63,601 bases of DNA from CALUTH01 sp964452495. Lineage in GTDB: Bacteria; Cyanobacteriota; Vampirovibrionia; Gastranaerophilales; Gastranaerophilaceae. The position numbers and the translations under genes are program-made. Shown in pieces: positions 43,632-51,985 of the stretch (its first letter is position 1; each line of letters opens with the position of its first letter). The notes beneath the pieces are model-generated. The model ran no database searches. It was not told the origin of the DNA and was given only the letters and a program-made list of their open reading frames with translations. The stretch is taken from the NCBI GenBank assembly GCA_964452495.1, contig CAYVMC010000009.1, forward strand, positions 1-63,601, read 5' to 3'.

Positions 43632-44242
43632 TGAAAAAAGGTTTATTTATAACGTTTGAAGGTGTGGATGGCTGCGGAAAAACAACCCAGCTTAAGTTGA
43701 TTGCTGACTATTTATCAAATAAGAAAATAGATGCCATTATAACAAGAGAACCCGGTGCTAAAGGGCTTGGTGAAAAATTAAGAAACATACTACTAAACTA
43801 CGACGGTAAAATCGCTCCTCAATGCGAATCGTTTCTGTTCCTTGCCGATAGAGCTCAACATATTGAACAAATTGTAAAACCGGCAATAAACAGCGGGAAA
43901 ATTGTACTTTGTGACCGTCATACCGACTCTACAGTTGCATATCAAGGATACGGACGCGGTCTGAATATTGATGAAATTCACTATCTTAACAACCTCGCAA
44001 CAGGCGGCTTCAAACCTGATTTAACAATAGTTTTTGATGTTGATATAGACACATCAATGTCACGTGTCGGCAATGAAAAAGACAGAATGGAAACATCAGG
44101 ACTGGAATTTTTTAACAGAGTAAGAAACGGTTATCTTGAAATAGCAAAACAGGAGCCGGAAAGAGTAAAAGTTCTAAATGCTGCAAAGAGTATTGAAAAT
44201 GTATTTGCAGATTCGTTAACTCTTATAAAACCTTTTTTGTAA
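43631..44242 (+). CDS. tmk: Thymidylate kinase
   Basis: Phosphorylates dTMP to dTDP. 203 aa, with the P-loop FEGVDGCGKTTQ (about 8-19), the DR(Y/H) motif in CDRHTDSTVAYQGYGRG and TREPGA. The LID region is short and basic (GNEKDRMETSGLEFF). It overlaps the decarboxylase stop by one base (TAATG), so it is coupled to it. Confidence 0.97.
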   Translation: MKKGLFITFEGVDGCGKTTQLKLIADYLSNKKIDAIITREPGAKGLGEKLRNILLNYDGKIAPQCESFLFLADRAQHIEQIVKPAINSGKIVLCDRHTDSTVAYQGYGRGLNIDEIHYLNNLATGGFKPDLTIVFDVDIDTSMSRVGNEKDRMETSGLEFFNRVRNGYLEIAKQEPERVKVLNAAKSIENVFADSLTLIKPFL

Positions 44243-44259
44243 CTGATTTATCAGTATAC

Positions 44260-44288
44260 TTGCCCCCTGCAATAGTGCGGGGTATAAT
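44260..44288 (+). promoter_or_regulatory. Sigma70-type promoter for a leaderless spoIID transcript
   Basis: -35 TTGCCC (44260-44265), 17-bp spacer, perfect -10 TATAAT (44283-44288). The expected transcription start, 7-8 bases on, coincides with the ATG at 44296. There is no Shine-Dalgarno, so the mRNA should be leaderless. Confidence 0.75.
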
Positions 44289-44295
44289 CTATAAT

Positions 44296-45171
44296 ATGAA
44301 GTTGATAAAGATTTTTTTTACTTTAGTTATCTTATTGCTATTTGCAGTACCTGCACATGCTATAAAAATAGGACTTTTAACAGACGCAAGCCGTGCATAT
44401 ATCGGAGCATCACAGCAAGCGGATGTTATTGATGTACGTACAAATAAACTACTCTTTTCAATGACAAAAATGAAAGGATATGACTTTCGCTCTGACGGGA
44501 AAAATCTAACAGTAAAAATGGCCGGAAAATGGATAAAATTACCAACTGACAATATTGTTATAAAAACAGCACCGGACGGCTTTCTTACGGTTAAAAGGAA
44601 ATGGTATCGCGGATTTTTCCGTGTAGTAAATACAGGTGCAGGAGTTACAGTTATAAATGATATAGAGCTTGAAAAATATCTTTTAGGTGTCGTCCCCTCA
44701 GAAATGCCGCCAAGTTGGGAATTAGATGCACAGAAGGCTCAGGCTATTGCCGCCAGAAGTTATGCGGTAGCCAATCTCGGCAAACGTGCAAAATACGGTT
44801 ATGACCTTAATGATACAGAAGCTGATCAAGTGTATAATGGAGCTTCTGCTGAAACCGCACAAACAAATAATGCTGTAGAATCAACAAAAGGTATTGTTCT
44901 TGTTTGTGATAACAAAGTAATACCGGCATATTATTCAGCCTCTGCAGGAGGTAAAACTTTAACTGCAAAAGAAGTTTGGAATATGGATGTAAATTTCACC
45001 CGCTCAGTCCCATCTTACGATGACAATGTTAAAAAGAAAGGGCATGGAGTAGGCATGTCACAGCATGGAGCCAATAATTTAGCTAAAAATGGATATAACA
45101 GTTATCAAATTTTAAAGTATTTTTACGCAAATACCCAATTTGCAAGGTTAAATCCGGAAGTCTACAAATAA
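44296..45171 (+). CDS. SpoIID/LytB-domain protein (short)
   Basis: A 291-aa exported protein. Signal peptide MKLIKIFFTLVILLLFAVPA with cleavage near AHA. The SpoIID domain includes LEKYLLGVVPSEMPPSW, AQKAQAIAARSYAVANLG, ADQVYNGASAE, TKGIVLVCDNK and the end motif GHGVGMSQHGANNLA. It probably binds denuded peptidoglycan glycans or stimulates an amidase. It is a shorter relative of the protein at 35573-37198, without that protein's C-terminal extension. ATG 44296 is chosen because a consensus promoter ends 7 bases before it; the longer frame from 44260 would begin at the -35. Confidence 0.93.
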   Translation: MKLIKIFFTLVILLLFAVPAHAIKIGLLTDASRAYIGASQQADVIDVRTNKLLFSMTKMKGYDFRSDGKNLTVKMAGKWIKLPTDNIVIKTAPDGFLTVKRKWYRGFFRVVNTGAGVTVINDIELEKYLLGVVPSEMPPSWELDAQKAQAIAARSYAVANLGKRAKYGYDLNDTEADQVYNGASAETAQTNNAVESTKGIVLVCDNKVIPAYYSASAGGKTLTAKEVWNMDVNFTRSVPSYDDNVKKKGHGVGMSQHGANNLAKNGYNSYQILKYFYANTQFARLNPEVYK

Positions 45172-45241
45172 GTTATACTGACATTTTACCCCCCATATAG
45201 GCTATCTTTTAGTAAACACGGTATTTTATAAGAAAAAAAGC

Positions 45242-45269
45242 TTGCCAAATCCCGAAATATGTGTATAAT
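45242..45269 (+). promoter_or_regulatory. Sigma70-type promoter of hup
   Basis: -35 TTGCCA (45242-45247), 16-bp spacer, -10 TATAAT (45264-45269). It predicts a leader of about 57 nt ending in AAGGAGG before the HU start. Confidence 0.8.
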
Positions 45270-45332
45270 TAAGAATATCAATTATTCAAATGGTTGGTAT
45301 TAAAGGTATTACAATTGTTCAAGGAGGTTATT

Positions 45333-45605
45333 ATGAACAAAGAAGAGTTAGTAAAAGAGATCTCTAAAAAAACAAAATTATCACAAAAAACAAGTGCAGA
45401 TGTTTTATCCGCATGGATTGACACTATTCAAAAAACAGTTTCTAAAGGCAAAAAGGTTACACTTGTTGGTTTTGGTACTTTTGAAGCTCGTAAGAGAGCT
45501 GCAAGAACCGGCCGCAACCCGAGAACAAGCCAAGTTATTAAAATCCCTGCAAAAACTGTTCCAGCATTCTCTGCAGGTAAAAACTTTAAAGAACTTGTTA
45601 AATAA
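45333..45605 (+). CDS. hup: DNA-binding protein HU
   Basis: A 90-aa nucleoid protein that bends DNA as a dimer. The family signature is GFGTFEARKRAARTGRNPRT, with the beta-arm intercalating region RNPRTSQVIKIPAKTVPAFS. N-terminal helices are NKEELVKEISKKTKL. ATG 45333 follows a perfect AAGGAGG; the frame extends to TTG 45294, but that would put the ribosome binding site inside the gene. Own promoter and terminator, so monocistronic. Confidence 0.98.
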   Translation: MNKEELVKEISKKTKLSQKTSADVLSAWIDTIQKTVSKGKKVTLVGFGTFEARKRAARTGRNPRTSQVIKIPAKTVPAFSAGKNFKELVK

Positions 45606-45664
45606 TTTTTTAATAATACGGAAAGTTGAATTGATTATAATTTAACTTCTATAAAAGACTAAAT

Positions 45665-45696
45665 AAGGTGCCATTAAAATGGCACCTTTCTTTTTG
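45665..45696 (+). terminator. Terminator of hup
   Basis: A 10-bp stem AAGGTGCCAT (45665-45674) and ATGGCACCTT (45679-45688) with a 4-nt loop, followed by TCTTTTT. Confidence 0.93.
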
Positions 45697-45782
45697 AAAA
45701 TATTTTCACAAGGGTAGTTTGCTGTATAAACCTAAACTATTTTAACAGCAAAAAATATAATACTATCAACAATATGAGATTT

Positions 45783-47252
45783 TTACACCTCACCAATTGT
45801 CTCTATTTCACAATCTTGCCCAAGCTCTTCAAACGCAAGAACTCGGATATTGTTTATAAACTCAGCAAATATTAAAAATGTCATATGACGAATTTCATAC
45901 GGGGCAAGAATTATAATTTCATCGAGAGCAGCATCCTTTGCCAATTTGTTTATCTTTTTTACGAGTTTGGAAACATCTGCCCCATCCATTTTTACTACAC
46001 CTTCTCCCTCTGCACATAAAGACGCTTCGTAAAAATTTTCAATCGTTTTTGAAGACAATTCTATAACTTTTAGTGACTCACCCGTTTTTATTATATCTTT
46101 AAGTATTTGTTTTGACAGTGACAATCTTATTTTTTCTATTAGATTATCTTTTGATTCCTCAGAGGAAAAATCATTGATTTTTTCAAACAGATATACAATA
46201 TCCTTTACTGAAACCCTTTCCCTTATAAGAGATGACAAAATATACTTGATTTCAGCTGCGGATATATAATCAGGATAAATATTATTAATTAAAAACGAAT
46301 TGTTTTCCTGTACAATTTCTAGATATTTATTCACTGCATTATAATCAAGTATCTCATCCACCTGTTTGACTGATACAAATTCCAGAACTCGTCCGATAAA
46401 CTGCACAGATGTAAGCTTATTCACCCAGAAATCTCGGGCCAACTCTTCATCAATCCAGAGAATATCTTTTCCTGTAATCGCATCTTTTGTATGAATATCA
46501 TTTTTTTTCTTTTTATATCCTTCAAGTTCATCCTTAAAAACACAAACTTTACCAGGGAAAACACTTGAACGAAATACCTCAATTCCGTGCAGTATAATAC
46601 TAAATTCATTAGCATCAAGCGGATCTTCGTTAGAAAAAACAATATTCGGAATTACATATCCAAGCGCATCAGCCAATCTCTGGCGGATTTTGACTGTTTC
46701 GGCAAGAAGATTTTCTTCTGTGTCCTGAATAACTGTTTCTATTAATTCCTCTGAAAGGTTAATTACAAACTTATCCTGCGATAATGATGTGTACATATTA
46801 TCAGGAGAAATTTCCTTTATTAAAGAAAGTTTCAAAAAATCAAGACGGTTCATTTCATCAGACAATTGTTTGTTTAATAGTTCTTTTTCCTTTAACGTAA
46901 ATGCATCATTATCAAGTTGATATTTTATTTTTGCAATAAGCTCTTTCTGTTCTTTAATTTTTATCTGCAATTCTTTACAAGTAGCATAAGGAGAAAGTGT
47001 CGATGCAAACATTTTTTCCATTTGATTTTTGAAGCTTTTAATTTTGACAACATCATCGAACTCATGTCGTTCTTCATCTTCTTTAGGACGCATAAAAATA
47101 CAATCAAAATAAATTCCGCCCTTTTTCTCTACTTCATGCATACCGTATAAATCCCAGCCGGCAGCAGACATCTCATTTAACAAATCTTCTATTTCCTGTC
47201 TTTCATCAAGCGGAGCCGATTTTATCATATATTGCATCTTTTGTCTGAACAT
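45783..47252 (-). CDS. Orphan soluble FlhA C-terminal-domain protein
   Basis: A 489-aa protein with no membrane segments. Residues ~160-489 follow the cytoplasmic domain of FlhA/LcrD (flagellar and type III export gate) in order: IRQRLADALGYVIPNIVF (189-206), FSIILHGIEVFRSSVFPGKV (217-236), KDILWIDEELARDF, IKYILSSLIRERVSVKDIVY (335-354), KQILKDII, IIILAPYEIRHM (446-457) and the end EIETIGEV. Residues 1-55 resemble a DUF4177-type domain (MSAAGWDLYGM), joined by a coiled coil (about 75-145). The FlhA membrane part is absent and no flagellar or type III genes are in the window. Last gene after bamA, skp and deoA. Role unknown. Confidence 0.8.
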   Translation of the reverse strand: MFRQKMQYMIKSAPLDERQEIEDLLNEMSAAGWDLYGMHEVEKKGGIYFDCIFMRPKEDEERHEFDDVVKIKSFKNQMEKMFASTLSPYATCKELQIKIKEQKELIAKIKYQLDNDAFTLKEKELLNKQLSDEMNRLDFLKLSLIKEISPDNMYTSLSQDKFVINLSEELIETVIQDTEENLLAETVKIRQRLADALGYVIPNIVFSNEDPLDANEFSIILHGIEVFRSSVFPGKVCVFKDELEGYKKKKNDIHTKDAITGKDILWIDEELARDFWVNKLTSVQFIGRVLEFVSVKQVDEILDYNAVNKYLEIVQENNSFLINNIYPDYISAAEIKYILSSLIRERVSVKDIVYLFEKINDFSSEESKDNLIEKIRLSLSKQILKDIIKTGESLKVIELSSKTIENFYEASLCAEGEGVVKMDGADVSKLVKKINKLAKDAALDEIIILAPYEIRHMTFLIFAEFINNIRVLAFEELGQDCEIETIGEV

Positions 47253-47263
47253 CTTTGTTCCCT

Positions 47264-48571
47264 TTACTTTATTATCTCATATATTAAATCATGTATCACG
47301 GGTTTAGTATCTGATAATGTAAAAGCGGCTTTACAATATTCAAGTGCATTGTTCATTTTGGTTTCATCATTTGCATAAATTGTACATATAACATCACCTT
47401 TTTTTACTGCTTCACCTGTTTTTTTATTTATGAACACTCCAACACCATAATCTATAACATCCGTTTTCAACTCTCTGCCCGCCCCCAGAAGCTTACATCC
47501 GTATGCAATTTGCAAAGCATCAATATGTTGTATATAACCTTCTGAGGAAGCCTTCAACTCATATGTATACTTAATTTTAGGTAATTTTGTATAATTATCA
47601 ATAACACCGGCATCCCCTCCTTGTGTAACGATTAATTCTCTGAATTTTTCCAATGCTTTACCTGATTCAACAACATTTTTTACAAATATTTTTGCTGTAT
47701 CAATATCAGAATATTTCCCCAACTGCACAAGAGAAAGTGCTGCAAAGTCATACGTAAGTTCTGCTAAATCACCTTCCGTAATATTTCCTTTCAAGAATTC
47801 TATTGCCTCGATAATCTCTACAGAATTACCTACTGCACGACCTAACGGTTCATCCATTGATGTTATTACCGCCGTTATATTTTTATTAAGCTTTTTACCA
47901 ATTTTTACCATAATCTCCGAAAGTTTAACAGCATCTTCAGGAGTTTTCATAAATGCACCAGAGCCGTATTTTACATCAAGAATAATATTGTCAGCACCAG
48001 ATGCAATTTTTTTAGATACAACAGAAGAGGCTATAAGCGGTCTACTGTCAACGGTAGCTGTAACATCTCTCAGAGCATATAATTTACCATCCGCCGGTGT
48101 TAGTTTTTGTGTCTGAGCACCTATTGCAACACCTATCTTCTTAACCTGCTCTATCATATCAGGAATGGACAGCCCGGTATTAAACCCTGGAATTGACTCT
48201 AGCTTATCAATAGTTCCGCCGGTATGTCCAAGCCCTTTACCGGAGAGTTTAGCAACAGGAACCCCGCATGCCGCAAGCAAAGGTATAAGAGTAATTGTGA
48301 CTTTATCCCCTACTCCGCCGGTTGAATGTTTATCAATAACAGAAGCCGCAAGTTCGCCAAGATTAATAATTTCACCTGAACGAACCATAGCATCTGTTAA
48401 ATAAGCTGTTTCATTATCTGTCATTCCACGGAAATAAACAGCCATTAGCCAGGCACTAATCTGATAATCCGCGGCTGTACCATCCATTAATGAATTGATT
48501 AAGAAATCAATCTCTTCTTTGGTATGTTCTTTACCCTGTTTTTTGGCTTCAATAATATCAACTACACGCAC
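47264..48571 (-). CDS. deoA: Pyrimidine-nucleoside (thymidine) phosphorylase
   Basis: A 435-aa salvage enzyme splitting thymidine/uridine with phosphate into base and (deoxy)ribose-1-phosphate. Hallmarks are the phosphate-binding SVIDKHSTGGVGDKVT, the following LSGKGLGHTGGTIDKLESIP, SSVVSKKIASGADNIILDVK and the C-terminal IQHIDALQIAYGCKLLGAGR. GTG start, overlapping the last base of the Skp-like stop (TAGTG). Whether it is DeoA or broad-specificity Pdp is not resolvable. Confidence 0.96.
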   Translation of the reverse strand: MRVVDIIEAKKQGKEHTKEEIDFLINSLMDGTAADYQISAWLMAVYFRGMTDNETAYLTDAMVRSGEIINLGELAASVIDKHSTGGVGDKVTITLIPLLAACGVPVAKLSGKGLGHTGGTIDKLESIPGFNTGLSIPDMIEQVKKIGVAIGAQTQKLTPADGKLYALRDVTATVDSRPLIASSVVSKKIASGADNIILDVKYGSGAFMKTPEDAVKLSEIMVKIGKKLNKNITAVITSMDEPLGRAVGNSVEIIEAIEFLKGNITEGDLAELTYDFAALSLVQLGKYSDIDTAKIFVKNVVESGKALEKFRELIVTQGGDAGVIDNYTKLPKIKYTYELKASSEGYIQHIDALQIAYGCKLLGAGRELKTDVIDYGVGVFINKKTGEAVKKGDVICTIYANDETKMNNALEYCKAAFTLSDTKPVIHDLIYEIIK

Positions 48572-49020
48572 TAGTTTTTAATTCCTTTTAATCTTTCTAT
48601 TACAATATCTGTGATGTCTACACCGCCGCAAAATACAGCCTTAATATCAACAACCGCATCAAGCTTTTGCTCAGACATAACAATTTTTGCCACATTCTGA
48701 ATTTTTGTAAATACTTCTTTTTCCTTATTTACACGATATTTTATATAAGCATCTTCTTTTGTTTTATATTCATTAGATATTTTGTCTTTAAAAGCCTGTT
48801 TTTTTACAGGGGTATCAATAGCTTTATATTCTTTTTCTTTATCCATAAGATACTGCTGTAGTTCCATACCTTTAGCATCAAGCTCTTTTGCAATTGATTT
48901 TGCTAAATCGTAGTTTGATAGCACTTTTTCATAATTAATATACCCCAACCCCTCAGCAAAAGAAGGAGCAACAAATAGCGCTAAAACCGTTATTACCGTA
49001 AACAATTTTAATTTTTTCAT
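48571..49020 (-). CDS. Skp/OmpH-family periplasmic chaperone-like protein
   Basis: A 149-aa exported protein. Signal peptide MKKLKLFTVITVLALFVAPS with cut after SFA. The mature part starts GLGYINYEKVLSNY, then two long charged helices (QQYLMDKEKEYKAIDT, KYRVNKEKEVFTKIQN) form the Skp tentacles, and it closes with ALDAVVDIKAVFCGG-like strands (QKLDAVVDIKAVFCGGVDIT). Immediately downstream of bamA, the classic pairing for outer-membrane protein delivery. Confidence 0.93.
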   Translation of the reverse strand: MKKLKLFTVITVLALFVAPSFAEGLGYINYEKVLSNYDLAKSIAKELDAKGMELQQYLMDKEKEYKAIDTPVKKQAFKDKISNEYKTKEDAYIKYRVNKEKEVFTKIQNVAKIVMSEQKLDAVVDIKAVFCGGVDITDIVIERLKGIKN

Positions 49021-49035
49021 ATATTAGCCTCCTTA

Positions 49036-50961
49036 TTAATAGTACATCATATCACCGACACCAAATGTAAAATAGCCATTTGGCGAGCCATAATTACCCG
49101 AATTTGTAAGAGGAATACCATAATCTATAGACATTGGTCCTACCCCCGGAACATAAACTTTTAACCCAACACCTGCAGTAATAGCAGACAGAGGTCTGTC
49201 ATACAAAGTAGATGCAATGGTCGGGTCAAAAATTTTACCTGCATCAACAAAGAATGCAAGTCTTATATTATCAAAGAATTTAAACTTAAGCCGATCAAAA
49301 AACGGTATTGGAGTAGTTAACTCAACTGACCCCATAATATACGATTCACCGGTACCAACCCCGTTAATTTTAAAACCTCTAATAGAATATGGACCACCCA
49401 ATTTGTATGCCATAACTTCAGGCATTTCGTCTCCGTGAACCTTCAAACCACCTCTTGCAGTAAAAGAAAGAGCTGACTTCTTAAGTATTGGTACATACTT
49501 TTTCACCATACCTGTAAGTCTTCCATTTGTTTTTGAAAAATCACTCAATCCTAAAGCTTCATCAAACCTTACAGAAGCCAAAACTCCATTACGAGGATTC
49601 ATATTTGTATCTCTTGAATCATAAATTAACCCCGGAGATATATTAAAGAATGCACCATCAGCCAATTCCTCTGCACGACGGGAAATGGGAATGTTATTTG
49701 CCGCATACATAGAAGCTATAGTATCAGCTGCACCTTCTTTAAGATGTATATTTTCTATACCTAAAGTCAATGTACTTTGTAAATGTTCATTGAATTTCAA
49801 GCGGTGAAAAGCCGTTGCTTCAATACCAAGCCTTTGTTCAATAGCAAGCGGAACCTGATAACTACCTAAATCACGAAAGAATACACGGCTCATTAACGAT
49901 GTATCAGCATTAAGAAAATACGGTTCGAAAAAACTTAATTCAGCCTGAAAGTTCATGTGATCCTTTATTGAAGCATCACTCATAAGAACACCAGAACCTA
50001 TCATTCCTGACAGAGATACTCTTTGGTTTAATCCTCTAAAATTATTGTCAGAAATACCAAGTGATCCGAATACACCGGTAACAGAATCTAAACCTCCGCC
50101 AATAGACACAGCAGCAGTTCTTTGCTCTTTTAACACAATTGTTACATCATACAAATCCGGATCGTCTTCACTCACATCAACCTGCCTGTTTACGTCTTTA
50201 AACGACTGTGTTGAATAAAGCTTTACAAGATCCTGCTTAATAAGGTTTTCGTTATAAACAGTACCCGGTTCCGTCATTACATTACGTTCTACCACATAGT
50301 CTTTGGTTTTCTCATTCCCGACAATCATAATTTTATTTATACGCCCCTCATTTATTCTGAGATTCAGGACACCGTCGGGATCATCATAAAAAGAATCTAT
50401 TCTTGCCAGAATATACCCCTTAGAGTAATACTTGTCATTAATTTTTTCGATAGCTTCGTTAATAGTGGTAATATTTTGGGGTTTGCCTTTCAAGGGCAGC
50501 AGGTAAGGCATTAGTTCTTCTGTTGCAACAACTGTATTACCCTCAATTGTAAAATCTGTTACAGGAATATTCTCTTCAAGTAAAATTTTTAAAGTGACCG
50601 TATCGTCTGTAGAACGAATAGGAATGGCTTTCATATTATCCGTAAAATAACCCATATTAAATATTTTTGATAAATCCTGCTGCAGAAGTTCTTCGTCATA
50701 AACATCACCCTTTTTCAACTGCATAACATTTTTAATATTTTCAGGACGAATAATATTGGAACCTAAAATTTCAATATCTTTAATATAAACCGTATTAAAC
50801 TCAACAGGCTGAACAGGAGCCTCAATATTAATAGTACCAGTATTTTCCAACTGAGACATGTCAACAGTATTTTCAGAATTACCACAAAAACCAGGAGCAA
50901 TTCCAGCCAATATCGCTCCCAAAACTATTAATAATACTTTCTTTGAATATACTTTATTCAA
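49036..50961 (-). CDS. bamA: Outer-membrane assembly factor BamA (Omp85)
   Basis: A 641-aa outer-membrane barrel that inserts other barrel proteins. N-terminal signal (VLLIVLGAILAGIAPGFC), a short linker, then about three POTRA domains: IKDIEILGSNIIRPENI, VTDFTIEGNTVVATEEL and INKIMIVGNEKTKDYVV. The barrel runs from about 300 to the C-terminus, with the lid-loop motif as SIRGF (family VRGF/Y) and a final strand ending in aromatics. Three POTRAs instead of five resemble cyanobacterial Omp85. First gene of bamA - skp - deoA - FlhA_C. Confidence 0.96.
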   Translation of the reverse strand: MNKVYSKKVLLIVLGAILAGIAPGFCGNSENTVDMSQLENTGTINIEAPVQPVEFNTVYIKDIEILGSNIIRPENIKNVMQLKKGDVYDEELLQQDLSKIFNMGYFTDNMKAIPIRSTDDTVTLKILLEENIPVTDFTIEGNTVVATEELMPYLLPLKGKPQNITTINEAIEKINDKYYSKGYILARIDSFYDDPDGVLNLRINEGRINKIMIVGNEKTKDYVVERNVMTEPGTVYNENLIKQDLVKLYSTQSFKDVNRQVDVSEDDPDLYDVTIVLKEQRTAAVSIGGGLDSVTGVFGSLGISDNNFRGLNQRVSLSGMIGSGVLMSDASIKDHMNFQAELSFFEPYFLNADTSLMSRVFFRDLGSYQVPLAIEQRLGIEATAFHRLKFNEHLQSTLTLGIENIHLKEGAADTIASMYAANNIPISRRAEELADGAFFNISPGLIYDSRDTNMNPRNGVLASVRFDEALGLSDFSKTNGRLTGMVKKYVPILKKSALSFTARGGLKVHGDEMPEVMAYKLGGPYSIRGFKINGVGTGESYIMGSVELTTPIPFFDRLKFKFFDNIRLAFFVDAGKIFDPTIASTLYDRPLSAITAGVGLKVYVPGVGPMSIDYGIPLTNSGNYGSPNGYFTFGVGDMMYY

Positions 50962-51044
50962 GAATCATTACTCACTTAGCTACCTTATAAAATAATACCA
51001 TAAATACTTTTGGGAATAAAGTAGGAAAATAAAAATTTTTATCG

Positions 51045-51050
51045 TAAAAT
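51045..51050 (+). promoter_or_regulatory. -10 box for a near-leaderless acpS transcript
   Basis: TAAAAT ends nine bases before the acpS ATG at 51060 and no Shine-Dalgarno intervenes. The predicted leader is 0-3 nt. No good -35 is visible. Confidence 0.35.
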
Positions 51051-51059
51051 CAAAAAGTA

Positions 51060-51392
51060 ATGATTGGTATTGATATAGAAGATATTTCCAGATTTAAAGA
51101 TAAGCCTGATGAATTTTACAGCAGGCTATTCACGGATGATGAAATTAAGTATTGTAAATCTAACATAAATCCAGCCCCGCATTTTGCAGCCCGTTTCTGT
51201 GCAAAGGAAGCTGTTTTTAAAGCCCTTTCAGCCTATGGAATAAACATTCCCTCTTATAAAAACATTGAAATTCTAAAAAAAGACACAGGCGTGGTTTATG
51301 TCAGGCTGCCACAAAATATAAAAAAGACTATACACTTAAGTATTTCTCACGAAAAAGATAAAGCTATTGCTATTGCAATTATACAAAGCTAA
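51060..51392 (+). CDS. acpS: Holo-[acyl-carrier-protein] synthase
   Basis: A 110-aa trimeric enzyme transferring 4'-phosphopantetheine from CoA to apo-ACP. It has the N-terminal GIDIEDISRF with the metal-binding Asp, the core FAARFCAKEAVFKALS with the catalytic Glu and Lys, and the C-terminal LSISHEKDKAIAIAI. It lies alone between divergent bamA and the convergent LOG gene (4-bp stop overlap). No ribosome binding site precedes the ATG. Confidence 0.96.
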   Translation: MIGIDIEDISRFKDKPDEFYSRLFTDDEIKYCKSNINPAPHFAARFCAKEAVFKALSAYGINIPSYKNIEILKKDTGVVYVRLPQNIKKTIHLSISHEKDKAIAIAIIQS

Positions 51393-51985
51393 GATTTTAT
51401 CGTTGAAATGTCAAGTTTGCTTTCTATCGCTTCAGGTTCGACGTAGTTCAATAAATAATTAACTGCTTCTTCGGGAGTTTGCGCAATATAATACATTTCG
51501 CGGCTTTTTTCCTTTGCAAATTTTTCTGAAATAATAACTTCAAAAAATTCATTTAGTTTTGTATAAAACCCGTTTGTATTAAGTAAAACTATAGCCTTTT
51601 TATTATACCCTAGCTGTTTTTGTACAATCATTTCCGATAATTCTTCAAGAGTACCAAATCCGCCCGGAAGAGCAACTATTGCATCAGAGAGGTTGTCAAG
51701 CTTTGCTTTTCGCTCCCTCATTCCTTCTGTTACATAAAAATCATCACAAGCTTCTTCTTTACTTACACAAAGCTTATAAAGTTTTTCCGGCATAACACCT
51801 GTAACCTTTGCTCCATTTTCTTTTGCTGCCGCAGCAGATGTCCACATAAGCCCCAAATTGCTGCCTCCATATACTATATCAAATCCGGCTTTGCCAAGGA
51901 GGCTGCCAAGCAGCTCTGCATCAAAAAAGTATGACTTATCCAGAATTGAAGAAGACGATGCAAATACACAAACTTTTTTTATCAT
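51389..51985 (-). CDS. LOG-family protein (cytokinin riboside 5'-monophosphate phosphoribohydrolase-like)
   Basis: A 198-aa Rossmann-like enzyme of the LOG/YvdD group, which hydrolyses nucleoside monophosphates to base and ribose-5-phosphate. It has FDIVYGGSNLGLMWTSA, the GMRERKAKLDNLSDAIV motif and the signature PGGFGTLEELSEM with catalytic Glu. Often mis-named lysine decarboxylase. Its start directly follows the prepilin gene stop, at the end of the rny operon. Confidence 0.93.
   Translation of the reverse strand: MIKKVCVFASSSSILDKSYFFDAELLGSLLGKAGFDIVYGGSNLGLMWTSAAAAKENGAKVTGVMPEKLYKLCVSKEEACDDFYVTEGMRERKAKLDNLSDAIVALPGGFGTLEELSEMIVQKQLGYNKKAIVLLNTNGFYTKLNEFFEVIISEKFAKEKSREMYYIAQTPEEAVNYLLNYVEPEAIESKLDISTIKS

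Noticed and set aside
45783..47252. Evidence for a flagellar gene cluster
   Set aside because: Only the FlhA_C-like domain is present; no FlhB, FliP/Q/R, FliI or hook and filament genes occur in the window.
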